Source of the DNA: Mycobacterium sp. GA-2829
GTDB taxonomy: Bacteria; Actinomycetota; Actinomycetes; Mycobacteriales; Mycobacteriaceae
Assembly (NCBI RefSeq): GCF_001499965.1
Contig: NZ_LQIT01000012.1
Span: 1 to 64,000 of the forward strand
Direction: 5' to 3'
Length of the DNA stretch: 64,000 bases
The notes under the pieces were generated by a model, which did not search any database, had not been told where the DNA came from, and saw only the letters and a program-made list of their open reading frames with translations. The position numbers and the translations under genes were made by a program. Below, piece after piece: positions 9,991-17,372 of this stretch; positions within the stretch are counted from its first letter, which is position 1, and each line of letters starts with the position of its first letter.

Positions 9991-11124
9991 ATGAAGACAA
10001 AAGGCGCACTGATCTGGGAGTTCAACCAGCCGTGGTCGATCGAGGAGATCGAGATCGGGGACCCCGTCAAGGACGAGGTCAAGATCCAGATGGAAGCGTC
10101 GGGGATGTGCCACTCCGACCACCACCTCGTCACCGGCGACATCCCGATGGCGGGTTTCCCGGTCCTCGGCGGCCACGAAGGCGCGGGCGTCGTGACCGAG
10201 GTGGGCCCCGGAGTCGACCACATCAAGCCCGGCGATCACGTCGTGCTGTCGTTCATCCCGTCGTGCGGTGAGTGTCCGGCCTGCCAGGAAGGTCTGCGCA
10301 ACCTCTGCGACCTCGGCGCCGGCCTGCTCGCGGGCACCGCGGTGTCCGACGGCACCTACCGCATCCACGCGGCCAAGAACGGCCAGCCCGTCATCCCGAT
10401 GACCCTGCTCGGCACCTTCAGCCCGTACATGGTGGTGCACAAGAGCTCGGTGGTGAAGATCGATCCGTCGATCCCCTTCGAGGTCGCCTGCCTGGTCGGC
10501 TGCGGTGTCACCACCGGCTACGGCTCGGCGGTGCGCAGCGGCGACATCCGGCCCGGCCAGGACGTGGTCATCGTCGGCGTCGGCGGCGTGGGCACCGGCG
10601 CGCTGCAGGGTGCGCTGAACGCAGGCGCCCGCAACATCTTCGTCGTCGACCCGGTCGACTTCAAACGTGATACGGCGCTGAAGTTCGGTGCCACGCATGC
10701 GTATCCGGACATCTACAGCGCGATGGCCGGTGTCGCCGAGGTCACCCAGGGCCGGATGGCGCACAAGACCATCGTCACCGTCGGTGAGCTCAAGGGTGAG
10801 GACATCGACGACTACATGAACATCACGGCCAAGGGCGGCACCGTGGTCGCCACTGCCGTGGCGAACATGGCGAGCAACGACGTCAAGCTCAACCTCTCGA
10901 TGCTGACGCTGCTGCAGAAGAACCTGCAGGGCACCATCTTCGGTGGCGGCAACCCGCACCACGACATCCCGCAGCTGCTGTCGATGTACAAAGCCGGCAG
11001 GCTCAACCTCGACGACATGGTCACCCGCCAGTACAAGCTCGAGCAGATCAACGACGGGTACCAGGACATGCTGGAGGGCCGCAACATCCGCGGCGTCATC
11101 CGCTACACCGACGCCGACCGGTAG
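9991..11124 (+). CDS. adhB: zinc-dependent class III-type alcohol dehydrogenase (AdhB, Rv0761c-like)
   Basis: The product has 377 residues. The catalytic zinc ligands are the Cys and His of ASGMCHSD, GHEGAG, and the later Cys of CLVGCGVTTG. The structural zinc is held by CGECPACQEGLRNLC. The NAD-binding turn is GVGGVGTGA. The length and the CxxC-rich lobe match mycobacterial AdhB and NDMA-dependent alcohol dehydrogenases. The start is ATG 9991 with GGAAGG about 10 bases upstream and a probable promoter at 9952. It is cotranscribed with the SnoaL-like gene 4 bases downstream. The substrate alcohol is not known. Confidence 0.92.
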   Translation: MKTKGALIWEFNQPWSIEEIEIGDPVKDEVKIQMEASGMCHSDHHLVTGDIPMAGFPVLGGHEGAGVVTEVGPGVDHIKPGDHVVLSFIPSCGECPACQEGLRNLCDLGAGLLAGTAVSDGTYRIHAAKNGQPVIPMTLLGTFSPYMVVHKSSVVKIDPSIPFEVACLVGCGVTTGYGSAVRSGDIRPGQDVVIVGVGGVGTGALQGALNAGARNIFVVDPVDFKRDTALKFGATHAYPDIYSAMAGVAEVTQGRMAHKTIVTVGELKGEDIDDYMNITAKGGTVVATAVANMASNDVKLNLSMLTLLQKNLQGTIFGGGNPHHDIPQLLSMYKAGRLNLDDMVTRQYKLEQINDGYQDMLEGRNIRGVIRYTDADR

Positions 11125-11128
11125 AGCC

Positions 11129-11560
11129 GTGAGCCAGGAGACCGTCGCGCAGTCACCGGTGGTCGCAGCGTCACGTGCGTCGTGGCGCTGCGTCCAGTCC
11201 GGCGACAAAGAGGGTTGGCTGGCCCTGATGGCCGACGACGTCGTCATCGAGGACCCGATCGGCGAGGCGGTCACCAACCCGGACGGCAACGGGGTGCGCG
11301 GTAAGGAGGCCGTGGCGGCGTTCTACGACGCCAACATCGGCCCCAACACCCTCACCGTCACGTGTGAGGCGACGTTCCCGTCCAGTTCGCCGACGGAGAT
11401 CGCCTACGTCCTGGTGTTGCGCACCGAGTTCCCGAACGGCTTCGTGGCCACGGTCCGCGGGGTGTTCACCTACCGGGTCGACGACGCCGGGCTGATCACG
11501 AACCTGCGCGGCTACTGGAACATGGACTCGATGACGTTCGAAGAGGCCAAGAGCGATTAG
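11129..11560 (+). CDS. SnoaL/ketosteroid isomerase-like protein (Rv0760c-like)
   Basis: The product has 143 residues with the cone-shaped NTF2 fold: the helix ASRASWRCVQSGDKEGW, then LALMADDVVIEDPIG and a final GVFTYRVDDAGLITNLRGYW strand. Rv0760c of M. tuberculosis has this length and fold and resembles ketosteroid isomerases, although no isomerase activity is established to my knowledge. The start is GTG 11129, 4 bases after adhB. Its TAG stop overlaps the unusual start region of the SDR that follows. Confidence 0.87.
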   Translation: MSQETVAQSPVVAASRASWRCVQSGDKEGWLALMADDVVIEDPIGEAVTNPDGNGVRGKEAVAAFYDANIGPNTLTVTCEATFPSSSPTEIAYVLVLRTEFPNGFVATVRGVFTYRVDDAGLITNLRGYWNMDSMTFEEAKSD

Positions 11561-12413
11561 CGCCGAGCGGCCGCTGGCCGGACGTGGGGCGGTCGTCGTC
11601 GGCGGCTCCCGGGGTATCGGTCTCGCGGCGGCCGAACTGCTCGCGGCGCAAGGCGCCGGAGTCGTGGTCAGCGGACGCGATCCCGAAGCCGTCAACGCTG
11701 CGGCGCAACGGGTTTCGGGCGTCGGGGTGGCGGGTTCACCGGCGGAACCCGAGGTGGCTGACGCGCTCGTCGACCGGTGCGTCCGCGAGTTCGGGTCCAT
11801 CGACATCCTGATCAACTGCGCCGGTACCGCCGAACCACCCGGATCGTCGATCCTCACAGTGACGTCCGCGCAGTTCCGCGAACTGCTCGACGCGCACCTG
11901 GGCACGGTGTTCGAGACCTGCCGTGCCGCCGCGCCCCGCATGGTGGCCCAGGGCGGCGGGGCGATCGTCAACACGAGTTCGTTTGCGTCCCTTGGTGATT
12001 ACGGAGGCACCGGCTATCCGGCGGGCAAGGGTGCGGTCAACGGGCTGACCTTGGCGATCGCCGCGGAACTGCGGGAACACCGCGTGCGCGCCAACGTCGT
12101 GTGCCCGGGCGCGAAGACGCGGTTGTCGACCGGCCCCGACTACGAAGGCCACGTCCGGGAGTTGAACCGGCGCGGCCTGCTCGACGACGTCAGCCTGCAG
12201 GGCGCGCTCGACGCGGGCCCGCCGGAGTACGTGGCGCCGACGTACGCCTACCTCGCCGGCGACCTGGCCCGCGACGTCACGGGCCGGATCTTCATCGCCG
12301 CGGGCGGGTTCGTCGGCGAGTTCACCCGCCAGTCCCCCACCTTTCTGGGCTACCGCGACCACCACGACTCCCCGCCGTGGACGGTCGAGGAACTGCACGG
12401 CATGCTGCACTGA
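11556..12413 (+). CDS. short-chain dehydrogenase/reductase with no standard start codon
   Basis: The frame encodes a complete [12 protein letters not shown] cofactor loop, INCAG, the serine of NTSSFAS, the YPAGKGAV catalytic tyrosine/lysine, and a C-terminal [11 protein letters not shown]. No ATG, GTG or TTG lies between the in-frame stop at 11532 and the Rossmann loop. The first GTG, at 11664, would remove the cofactor loop. The best candidate is ATT at 11556, which overlaps the upstream TAG just as ATGA couplings do; CTG at 11574 is another. The gene is extra compared with the M. tuberculosis order. It could use a non-AUG start or be a recent start-codon loss. Confidence 0.7.
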   Translation: MSAERPLAGRGAVVVGGSRGIGLAAAELLAAQGAGVVVSGRDPEAVNAAAQRVSGVGVAGSPAEPEVADALVDRCVREFGSIDILINCAGTAEPPGSSILTVTSAQFRELLDAHLGTVFETCRAAAPRMVAQGGGAIVNTSSFASLGDYGGTGYPAGKGAVNGLTLAIAAELREHRVRANVVCPGAKTRLSTGPDYEGHVRELNRRGLLDDVSLQGALDAGPPEYVAPTYAYLAGDLARDVTGRIFIAAGGFVGEFTRQSPTFLGYRDHHDSPPWTVEELHGMLH

Positions 12414-12421
12414 GCCCTCAC

Positions 12422-12427
12422 TATGCT
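12422..12427 (+). promoter_or_regulatory. -10 hexamer TATGCT for a leaderless HIT transcript
   Basis: TATGCT fits TANNNT and ends 6 bases before the ATG at 12434, leaving no room for a ribosome site. The HIT gene therefore probably has its own leaderless promoter, although it follows the SDR by only 20 bases. Confidence 0.5.
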
Positions 12428-12433
12428 CGGGGC

Positions 12434-12838
12434 ATGGCGACCGTCTTCACGAAGATCATCAACGGAGAACTGCCGGGCCGATTCGTCTACGAGGATGACG
12501 AGATCGTCGCATTCCTCACCATCGCCCCGATGACCCAGGGCCATACGCTGGTGGTCCCCCGCGCCGAGATCGACCAGTGGCAGGACGTCGAACCCGCGGT
12601 GTTCGCCCGCGTCATGGAAGTGACCCAGCTGATCGGCAAAGCCTGCGTCAAGGCATTCCAAGCCGAGCGCGCCGGTGTCATCATCGCCGGGCTCGAGGTG
12701 CCGCATCTGCACGTCCACGTGTTCCCGGCCTACAACCTCACCGATTTCGGCTTCGCGAACGTCGACAACGACCCGTCGCCGGAATCGCTCGACGAAGCAC
12801 AGGCCAAACTCAAGGCCGCTATCGCCGAATTGACCTGA
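12434..12838 (+). CDS. HIT-family (histidine triad) nucleotide hydrolase/transferase (Rv0759c-like)
   Basis: The product has 134 residues. The histidine triad reads HLHVHVFP near residue 96 and is preceded by the fold signature [25 protein letters not shown] proteins hydrolyse nucleoside phosphoramidates or dinucleotides; the physiological substrate here is unknown. The start is ATG 12434 with a probable leaderless promoter. It converges on phoR with a 3-base gap. The order HIT next to phoR and phoP is that of M. tuberculosis. Confidence 0.93.
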   Translation: MATVFTKIINGELPGRFVYEDDEIVAFLTIAPMTQGHTLVVPRAEIDQWQDVEPAVFARVMEVTQLIGKACVKAFQAERAGVIIAGLEVPHLHVHVFPAYNLTDFGFANVDNDPSPESLDEAQAKLKAAIAELT

Positions 12839-12841
12839 GCC

Positions 12842-14293
12842 TCATACCTTTTCGACGGGTACATCGCTGAATCGCGGCAAGTTCACGGTGAAGCGGCAGC
12901 CCTTACCGGGCGCCGTCGTCACCCGCACCGTCCCGCCATGGGCCAGCACCAGCGAGTCCACGATCGACAGCCCCAGTCCGGTCCCGCCACTCTCCCGGGC
13001 GCGCGAAGAATCCGTGCGGTAGAACCGCTCGAAGACCCGGCGCGCGTCCTCCTCGGTCATCCCCGGCCCCTGGTCGCAGACCTCCAGCAGCGCGTTGCGG
13101 TCGTCGGTGCCGACCCGCACCGTGATGCCCGCCGTCTTCGGGGTGTGCTGCAGCGCGTTGGCAACGAGGTTGCCCAACACCTGCCGCAGCCGTGCCTCGT
13201 CGCCGAGCACCTCGGGGGTGCCGGGCCCGTCCTGCACCTCCAGCCTGATCGCGCGTTCGGGGGCGATCGACTGGGCGTCGTGGACCGCATCGGTCGCCAG
13301 CGCCAGCAGATCGACCTGGCGCCGCTCCAGCGGGCGCTGCGCGTCGAGTCGCGCCAGCAGCAGCAGATCCTCGACAAGCAGCCCCATCCGCCGCGATTCG
13401 CTCTCGATGCGGTTCATCAACATCTCGACGTCACGCGCCGCGCCCTGGCGGTACAGCTCGGCGAAACCGCGGATCGTCGTCAGCGGTGTGCGCAACTCAT
13501 GGCTGGCGTCGGTGATGAACCGGCGCATCCGCTCCTCGGAGGTGCGCGCGGCGTCGGCCGACGACTCCGACGACGCCACCGCCCGCTGGATCTGCGCCAG
13601 CATGCCGTTGAGCGCCAACGACAATCGGCCCACCTCGGTGCGCGGATCGCGCTGCGGTACGCGGCGGTCGAGCTGCCCGGCGGCGATCGCCGCGGCCGTC
13701 TCCTCCACCTCCGCCAGCGGGCGCAGGCTGCGCTGCACCACCGCGTAGCCCACGACGCCGAGCACCAGCAGCACCGCCGCCCCGATCCCCACCTGCGACC
13801 AGACCAGCGCGCGCACCGTCGACTGCACCTCGGACAGGTCGATCGCGACGGTGGTCAGTTCGCCGTCCGGTCCGCGGACGGTCATCGCGCGCCATTCGAC
13901 GTTGGAATGGTCGACGGAGCCGACGGTGACGGGAACTGGGCCCACATCGTTGTCGGCGGGCAGCACGGGTTCGGCCTCGCGGTCGTTGACCGCGGTCCAC
14001 ATCCGTCCGTCCGGACCGGTGCCGCGCACATAGAAGTTCGACGGCGGGCGGGCCGGGTTGGGTCCGGCCACAGGCGCGGCCGGAAGCTGTCGCGGCGCCT
14101 GCGCCCAGCTACGGGAGGCGTCCAACAGGGTCTGATCGACGCGGCTCTCCAGGCTGTGCCGCATGATCGACGTCACCGCGATCCCGGACGCGAGCAGGCC
14201 CAGCGCGACGAGCACCAGCGTCGCGGCCACGAGACCCAGCCGCAGAGGCACACCTCCGCGCACTAACCGACCTGTCGGCTCATCGCGGCTCAC
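12842..14293 (-). CDS. phoR: PhoR sensor histidine kinase
   Basis: The product has 483 residues. Membrane segments at about 18-42 and 168-187 flank an extracytoplasmic sensor of about 125 residues, followed by a HAMP linker (190-245) and the phosphoacceptor His265 in ASHELRTPLTTIRGF. The N box is NLVANALQH, and the G boxes are DQGPGMT and GTGLGLSIV. PhoR phosphorylates PhoP; in M. tuberculosis the pair controls complex lipids, acid response and secretion. The start is GTG 14293, inside the 3' end of phoP (14-base overlap), so translation is coupled. Confidence 0.95.
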   Translation of the reverse strand: MSRDEPTGRLVRGGVPLRLGLVAATLVLVALGLLASGIAVTSIMRHSLESRVDQTLLDASRSWAQAPRQLPAAPVAGPNPARPPSNFYVRGTGPDGRMWTAVNDREAEPVLPADNDVGPVPVTVGSVDHSNVEWRAMTVRGPDGELTTVAIDLSEVQSTVRALVWSQVGIGAAVLLVLGVVGYAVVQRSLRPLAEVEETAAAIAAGQLDRRVPQRDPRTEVGRLSLALNGMLAQIQRAVASSESSADAARTSEERMRRFITDASHELRTPLTTIRGFAELYRQGAARDVEMLMNRIESESRRMGLLVEDLLLLARLDAQRPLERRQVDLLALATDAVHDAQSIAPERAIRLEVQDGPGTPEVLGDEARLRQVLGNLVANALQHTPKTAGITVRVGTDDRNALLEVCDQGPGMTEEDARRVFERFYRTDSSRARESGGTGLGLSIVDSLVLAHGGTVRVTTAPGKGCRFTVNLPRFSDVPVEKV

Positions 14294-14999
14294 GAAGCAC
14301 GTATCCCACGCCCCTCAGCGTATGCAGCAGCCGTTTGTCACCGGTGTCGATCTTGCGCCGCAGGTAAGACACGTAGGACTCCACCACGTTGACGTCGCCA
14401 CCGAAGTCGTACCGCCACACGTGGTCGAGGATCTTCGGCTTCGACAGCACGGTGCCCGCGTTGATGATGAAGTAGCGCAGCAGCGTGAACTCCGTCGGCG
14501 ACAGCGAGACCGGTTCGCCGGCCTTCCACACCTCGTGGGTGTCCTCGTCCAGTTCGATGTCGGCGAAGCTCAGCCGCGAGGTCTTGGGTTCCTCGGCACC
14601 CCGGCCGGTGCGGCGCAGGATGACCCGCAACCGGGCCACCACCTCCTCGAGGCTGAACGGTTTGGTGACGTAGTCGTCGCCGCCGAGCGTCAGCCCCGCG
14701 ATCTTGTCCTGCAGCGAGTCGCGCGCGGTGAGGAACAGCGCGGGGGCGTCGATGCCGTCGGCCCGCAGCCTGCGCAGAAGGCCGAACCCGTCCATCCCTG
14801 GCATCATGACGTCGAGGATCACCGCGTCGGGACGCACGTCACGGGCCTTGTCGAGCGCCGAGGCGCCGTCAGAGGCGGTGTGCACCTCGAAGCCCTGGAA
14901 CTTCAGGCTGACGGAGAGCAGTTCGACGATGTTGGCCTCGTCGTCGACAACGAGGACCCGCGCCTCGGGCGTGGATTCGGGGAGCGCAGCCATGGCCAT
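14280..14999 (-). CDS. phoP: PhoP response regulator (OmpR family)
   Basis: The product has 239 residues. The receiver domain carries acidic residues VVDDEAN at 18-23, the phosphoacceptor Asp63 in ILDVMMPGMDG, and the switch lysine in GGDDYVTKPF. The C-terminal winged helix ends VVESYVSYLRRKIDTG and LHTLRGVGYVLREPR, nearly identical to M. tuberculosis PhoP as I know it. The start is ATG 14999; ATG 14993 is an alternative. The N-terminus is shorter than in M. tuberculosis. A PhoP-type direct repeat lies 44 bases upstream, which fits autoregulation. Confidence 0.96.
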   Translation of the reverse strand: MAMAALPESTPEARVLVVDDEANIVELLSVSLKFQGFEVHTASDGASALDKARDVRPDAVILDVMMPGMDGFGLLRRLRADGIDAPALFLTARDSLQDKIAGLTLGGDDYVTKPFSLEEVVARLRVILRRTGRGAEEPKTSRLSFADIELDEDTHEVWKAGEPVSLSPTEFTLLRYFIINAGTVLSKPKILDHVWRYDFGGDVNVVESYVSYLRRKIDTGDKRLLHTLRGVGYVLREPR

Positions 15000-15042
15000 G
15001 AGCTCAGCGTCCGCCTCGGCCTTGGACTTAACCTGCAAGTTC

Positions 15043-15060
15043 GCTGTGAGATCTCTGTGA
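15043..15060. promoter_or_regulatory. PhoP box: GCTGTGA-GATC-TCTGTGA
   Basis: Two direct 7-base repeats are separated by 4 bases, differing at one position. The complement reads TCACAGA-GATC-TCACAGC, matching the known mycobacterial PhoP site (TCACAGC-N4-TCACAGC). It lies between divergent phoP and the decapeptide-repeat gene, centred about 41 bases upstream of the latter's inferred start point, so PhoP may control both. Confidence 0.75.
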
Positions 15061-15080
15061 GTGTCGGCTTGCGCCGTCCC

Positions 15081-15086
15081 TAGACT
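15081..15086 (+). promoter_or_regulatory. -10 hexamer TAGACT for a leaderless transcript
   Basis: TAGACT ends 6 bases before the ATG at 15093. The PhoP box at 15043-15060 overlaps the position expected for the -35 element. Confidence 0.5.
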
Positions 15087-15092
15087 GGCGGC

Positions 15093-15833
15093 ATGGACTT
15101 CGGCAAGAACCTGATGCAGCTCGCGACCGCGCCGGCGCGCATCGGGCTCGCCGCCGCCGAGACCAGTCTCGGGATCGCCACCTCGGCGATCGGCGTGGCC
15201 AAGGCCACGCTCGGGGAAGATCCGGGCGTCGTCGCGAACCCCGGTGCCTTCGCCGGTCTGCTCGGGATCAACGACGCTGTGGAACGGGCCAACCGCCTCG
15301 CCCGGCTCATGGACGAGGATCAGCCGCTGGGCCGTGCGCTGGCACCGGACGGACCCGTCGACCGCCTGCTCAAACCGGGTGGCGTGGTGGACCGGCTGAC
15401 CGCGCCGGGCGGTGTGCTGGACCGGTTGACGCAGGACGACGGCGGGCTGATGCGTGCGATCGAGCCGGGCGGGCTGGTCGACCAGCTGCTCGACGAGGAC
15501 GGCCTGGTCGAACGCCTGCTCGCCGAGGACGGGATCGCCGATCGGCTGCTGGCCGAGGGCGGACTCGTCGACAAGCTCACCGCACGCAACGGACCGCTCG
15601 AGCAGCTCGCCGACGTCGCCGACACCCTCAACCGGTTGACGCCCGGCCTGGAAGCGCTGGCGCCGACGGTGGAGGCGCTGCGGGAAGCCGTGATCGCGCT
15701 GAGTCAGGTGGTCAATCCGCTGAGCAACATCGCCGACCGGATCCCGCTGCCGGGCCGCCGGCTGGGCCGACGCACCCCGACGGCCCCCACGACGGCGGTG
15801 CGGTCCCAACGGGTGATCGACGTCGAAGAGTGA
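15093..15833 (+). CDS. decapeptide-repeat protein divergent from phoP (Rv0756c-like)
   Basis: The product has 246 residues. The N-terminus (1-60) is alanine/glycine-rich with amphipathic helices and may associate with membranes. Residues 77-176 are ten consecutive decapeptides of the pattern G-h-V-D-R-L-h-x-x-G, such as GPVDRLLKPG, GVVDRLTAPG and GLVERLLAED. A helical region follows and then a basic tail (LPGRRLGRRTP). There is no signal peptide. I do not know its function. Its position and a shared promoter region with a PhoP box suggest a PhoP target. The -10 places transcription on the ATG itself. Confidence 0.88.
   Translation: MDFGKNLMQLATAPARIGLAAAETSLGIATSAIGVAKATLGEDPGVVANPGAFAGLLGINDAVERANRLARLMDEDQPLGRALAPDGPVDRLLKPGGVVDRLTAPGGVLDRLTQDDGGLMRAIEPGGLVDQLLDEDGLVERLLAEDGIADRLLAEGGLVDKLTARNGPLEQLADVADTLNRLTPGLEALAPTVEALREAVIALSQVVNPLSNIADRIPLPGRRLGRRTPTAPTTAVRSQRVIDVEE
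15321..15620 (+). repeat. ten tandem 30-bp codon repeats (decapeptide array)
   Basis: The 300 bases encode ten 10-residue units in perfect register. Valine/leucine at unit position 3, Asp/Glu at 4 and leucine at 6-7 are conserved, while the DNA units themselves have diverged. The array is thus old and held by protein-level selection, rather than a recent slippage expansion. Confidence 0.85.
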
Positions 15834-15874
15834 GTTGTTGGGGATTGACCTGCTGACCGGCAGAAAGCCGAAAG

Positions 15875-16282
15875 TCAGTAGGACAAGCCGGCTGCGTAGC
15901 GCTGGCGCCGGTAATGGCGGCCGTTGCCCCGGTTCCTGGCCTTGTGGGTGGGCAGCTGGCTATCGCAGTTCGGGCAGATAAGCCGCAAATTCTCCCGACG
16001 GCTGTTGGTCGAGTCTCCATCGATGTGGTCGATGATCAGCCCTAGTGCCAGCCCGTTCCAGCTGTCGTTGTGGTTGCAGATGGCGCAGCGCCCGCCCTGC
16101 TGCTCGTAGAGGTAATCGCGAACGTAATGGCCCTGGTATGAGATGCGGCCGCACGTTCCGGTCTCGAGCCAGGCCTCCAAGAGCAGGCGTCGACGGTGCA
16201 ACTGTTGGCATGCGTTTGTGCAATACACCTTCGCGCGGCGAGCCGAGACAACGGCTCCGCACCCGAGACAAGTCGTCGACAC
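15875..16282 (-). CDS. HNH endonuclease-like protein
   Basis: The product has 135 residues. An N-terminal zinc motif reads CLGCGAVVSARRAKVYC plus NAC. The HNH core follows as CAICNHNDSWNG, LIIDHIDGDSTNSR and RENLRLICPNCDSQLPT, with zinc cysteines and the catalytic-type His of the DHIDGD motif. The basic tail (RNRGNGRHYRRQR) would bind DNA. It sits between the phoP-side repeat protein and tRNA-Thr. Such short HNH proteins often come with phages or mobile DNA, but no other phage gene is present. Its role could be homing, restriction or repair. Confidence 0.85.
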   Translation of the reverse strand: MSTTCLGCGAVVSARRAKVYCTNACQQLHRRRLLLEAWLETGTCGRISYQGHYVRDYLYEQQGGRCAICNHNDSWNGLALGLIIDHIDGDSTNSRRENLRLICPNCDSQLPTHKARNRGNGRHYRRQRYAAGLSY

Positions 16283-16399
16283 AATCCGAAGCTAGCGCTG
16301 GGCTGTGACAACTCAAGATCGCCTGGATATGGCAGACGCCCACTGCGGATAACCGAGGCCGCGGAGGAGCCGATAAGATATGGCGGTCTCGCAAGACAC

Positions 16400-16474
16400 G
16401 CCTCCTTAGCTCAGCGGTAGAGCAACGCTCTTGTAAAGCGTAGGTCGTCAGTTCAATCCTGACAGGGGGCTCCA
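16400..16474 (+). tRNA. tRNA-Thr(TGT)
   Basis: The cloverleaf folds completely. The acceptor GCCTCCT (16400-16406) pairs with AGGGGGC (16464-16470) with one G-T pair, the D-loop holds AGCGGTAGA, and an ACGCT/AGCGT anticodon stem closes the loop CTTGTAA, anticodon TGT. The T-arm contains GTTCAATCC, and CCA is encoded at 16472-16474. A TAAGAT hexamer at 16374-16379 is a plausible -10 element. The block downstream (16.5-25.3 kb) is absent from this place in the M. tuberculosis order. Confidence 0.97.
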
Positions 16475-16571
16475 CACGTCGGTGGCGCAATGCCCCTAGG
16501 TACTCGCGCGCCGGCTCCCGTCGCATTGCAGTGGCGTACTACTGCACCTCCTCGCGTTCGGTGGATCGACG

Positions 16572-17372
16572 ATGACTCGGAGACGCCCCCACGCGGGAAG
16601 GCATGATGCGATGTCTGCGAATCCGGACCGAGACGCGCACTCCTTTGGCCGGCATCCGCCTCGGGGCGGCGCGGACGAGGAGCCGGTGCTGCAACTGAGG
16701 AACGTCTCCAAAACCTACCGGCGCGGACGCGAAGAGGTCCGCGTCCTCGTCGACATCGGGTTCGCCTTGACCGCAGGTGAATTCGTGGTCGTTACCGGTC
16801 CGTCGGGGGCGGGTAAATCGAGTTTCCTGCACGTCGCCGGTGGGCTGGACGCGCCTGATCACGGCGAGGTGGAGATCGGCGGCCGGGACGTGTGGTCGAT
16901 GACCACCCGGGCACGCGCCGCGTTCCGGCGCCGCAACCTCGGATTCGTGTTCCAGTTCTTCAACCTCGTACCGAGCCTGACGGCTGTGGAGAACGTGTCG
17001 TTGCCGCTGGTGCTCGACGGCGTACCCGCCCGGGCGGCTGATGCGCGCGCCGAGGAGCTCCTACACAGAATCGGGCTGGGGGAACGCGCTCGGCATCGGC
17101 CCTCGGAGCTGTCGGGCGGACAGATGCAGCGGGTGGCGGTAGCCCGCGCGCTGGTCGCTCGACCGGCCATCGTCCTGGCCGACGAGCCGACCGGGAACCT
17201 CGACAGCCGATCTTCTGCGGAGGTCCTGGAACTGCTACGCGCGCTGTCGGACGAAGAGGGAACGGCAGTGGTCCTCGTGACTCACGACCGGACCGCCGTC
17301 GGTTACGGATCCCGTGAGATCCACCTCGTCGACGGGTGTGCCGGTGACGCCACGCCGGTCGCGGTGCGGTGA
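16572..17372 (+). CDS. ABC exporter ATPase, LolD/MacB type
   Basis: The product has 266 residues. Walker A is GPSGAGKS at 76-83, followed by the Q-loop FVFQFFNLVPSLTAVENV, signature LSGGQMQRVAVARAL, Walker B VLADEPTGNLD and switch VLVTHD. The Q-loop text is that of the LolCDE/MacB class, which moves lipids, lipoproteins or peptides out of the membrane rather than importing nutrients. The first 37 residues are disordered; ATG 16611 is an alternative start. Its stop overlaps the permease start (GTGA at 17369), so the two form one transporter. Confidence 0.9.
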   Translation: MTRRRPHAGRHDAMSANPDRDAHSFGRHPPRGGADEEPVLQLRNVSKTYRRGREEVRVLVDIGFALTAGEFVVVTGPSGAGKSSFLHVAGGLDAPDHGEVEIGGRDVWSMTTRARAAFRRRNLGFVFQFFNLVPSLTAVENVSLPLVLDGVPARAADARAEELLHRIGLGERARHRPSELSGGQMQRVAVARALVARPAIVLADEPTGNLDSRSSAEVLELLRALSDEEGTAVVLVTHDRTAVGYGSREIHLVDGCAGDATPVAVR

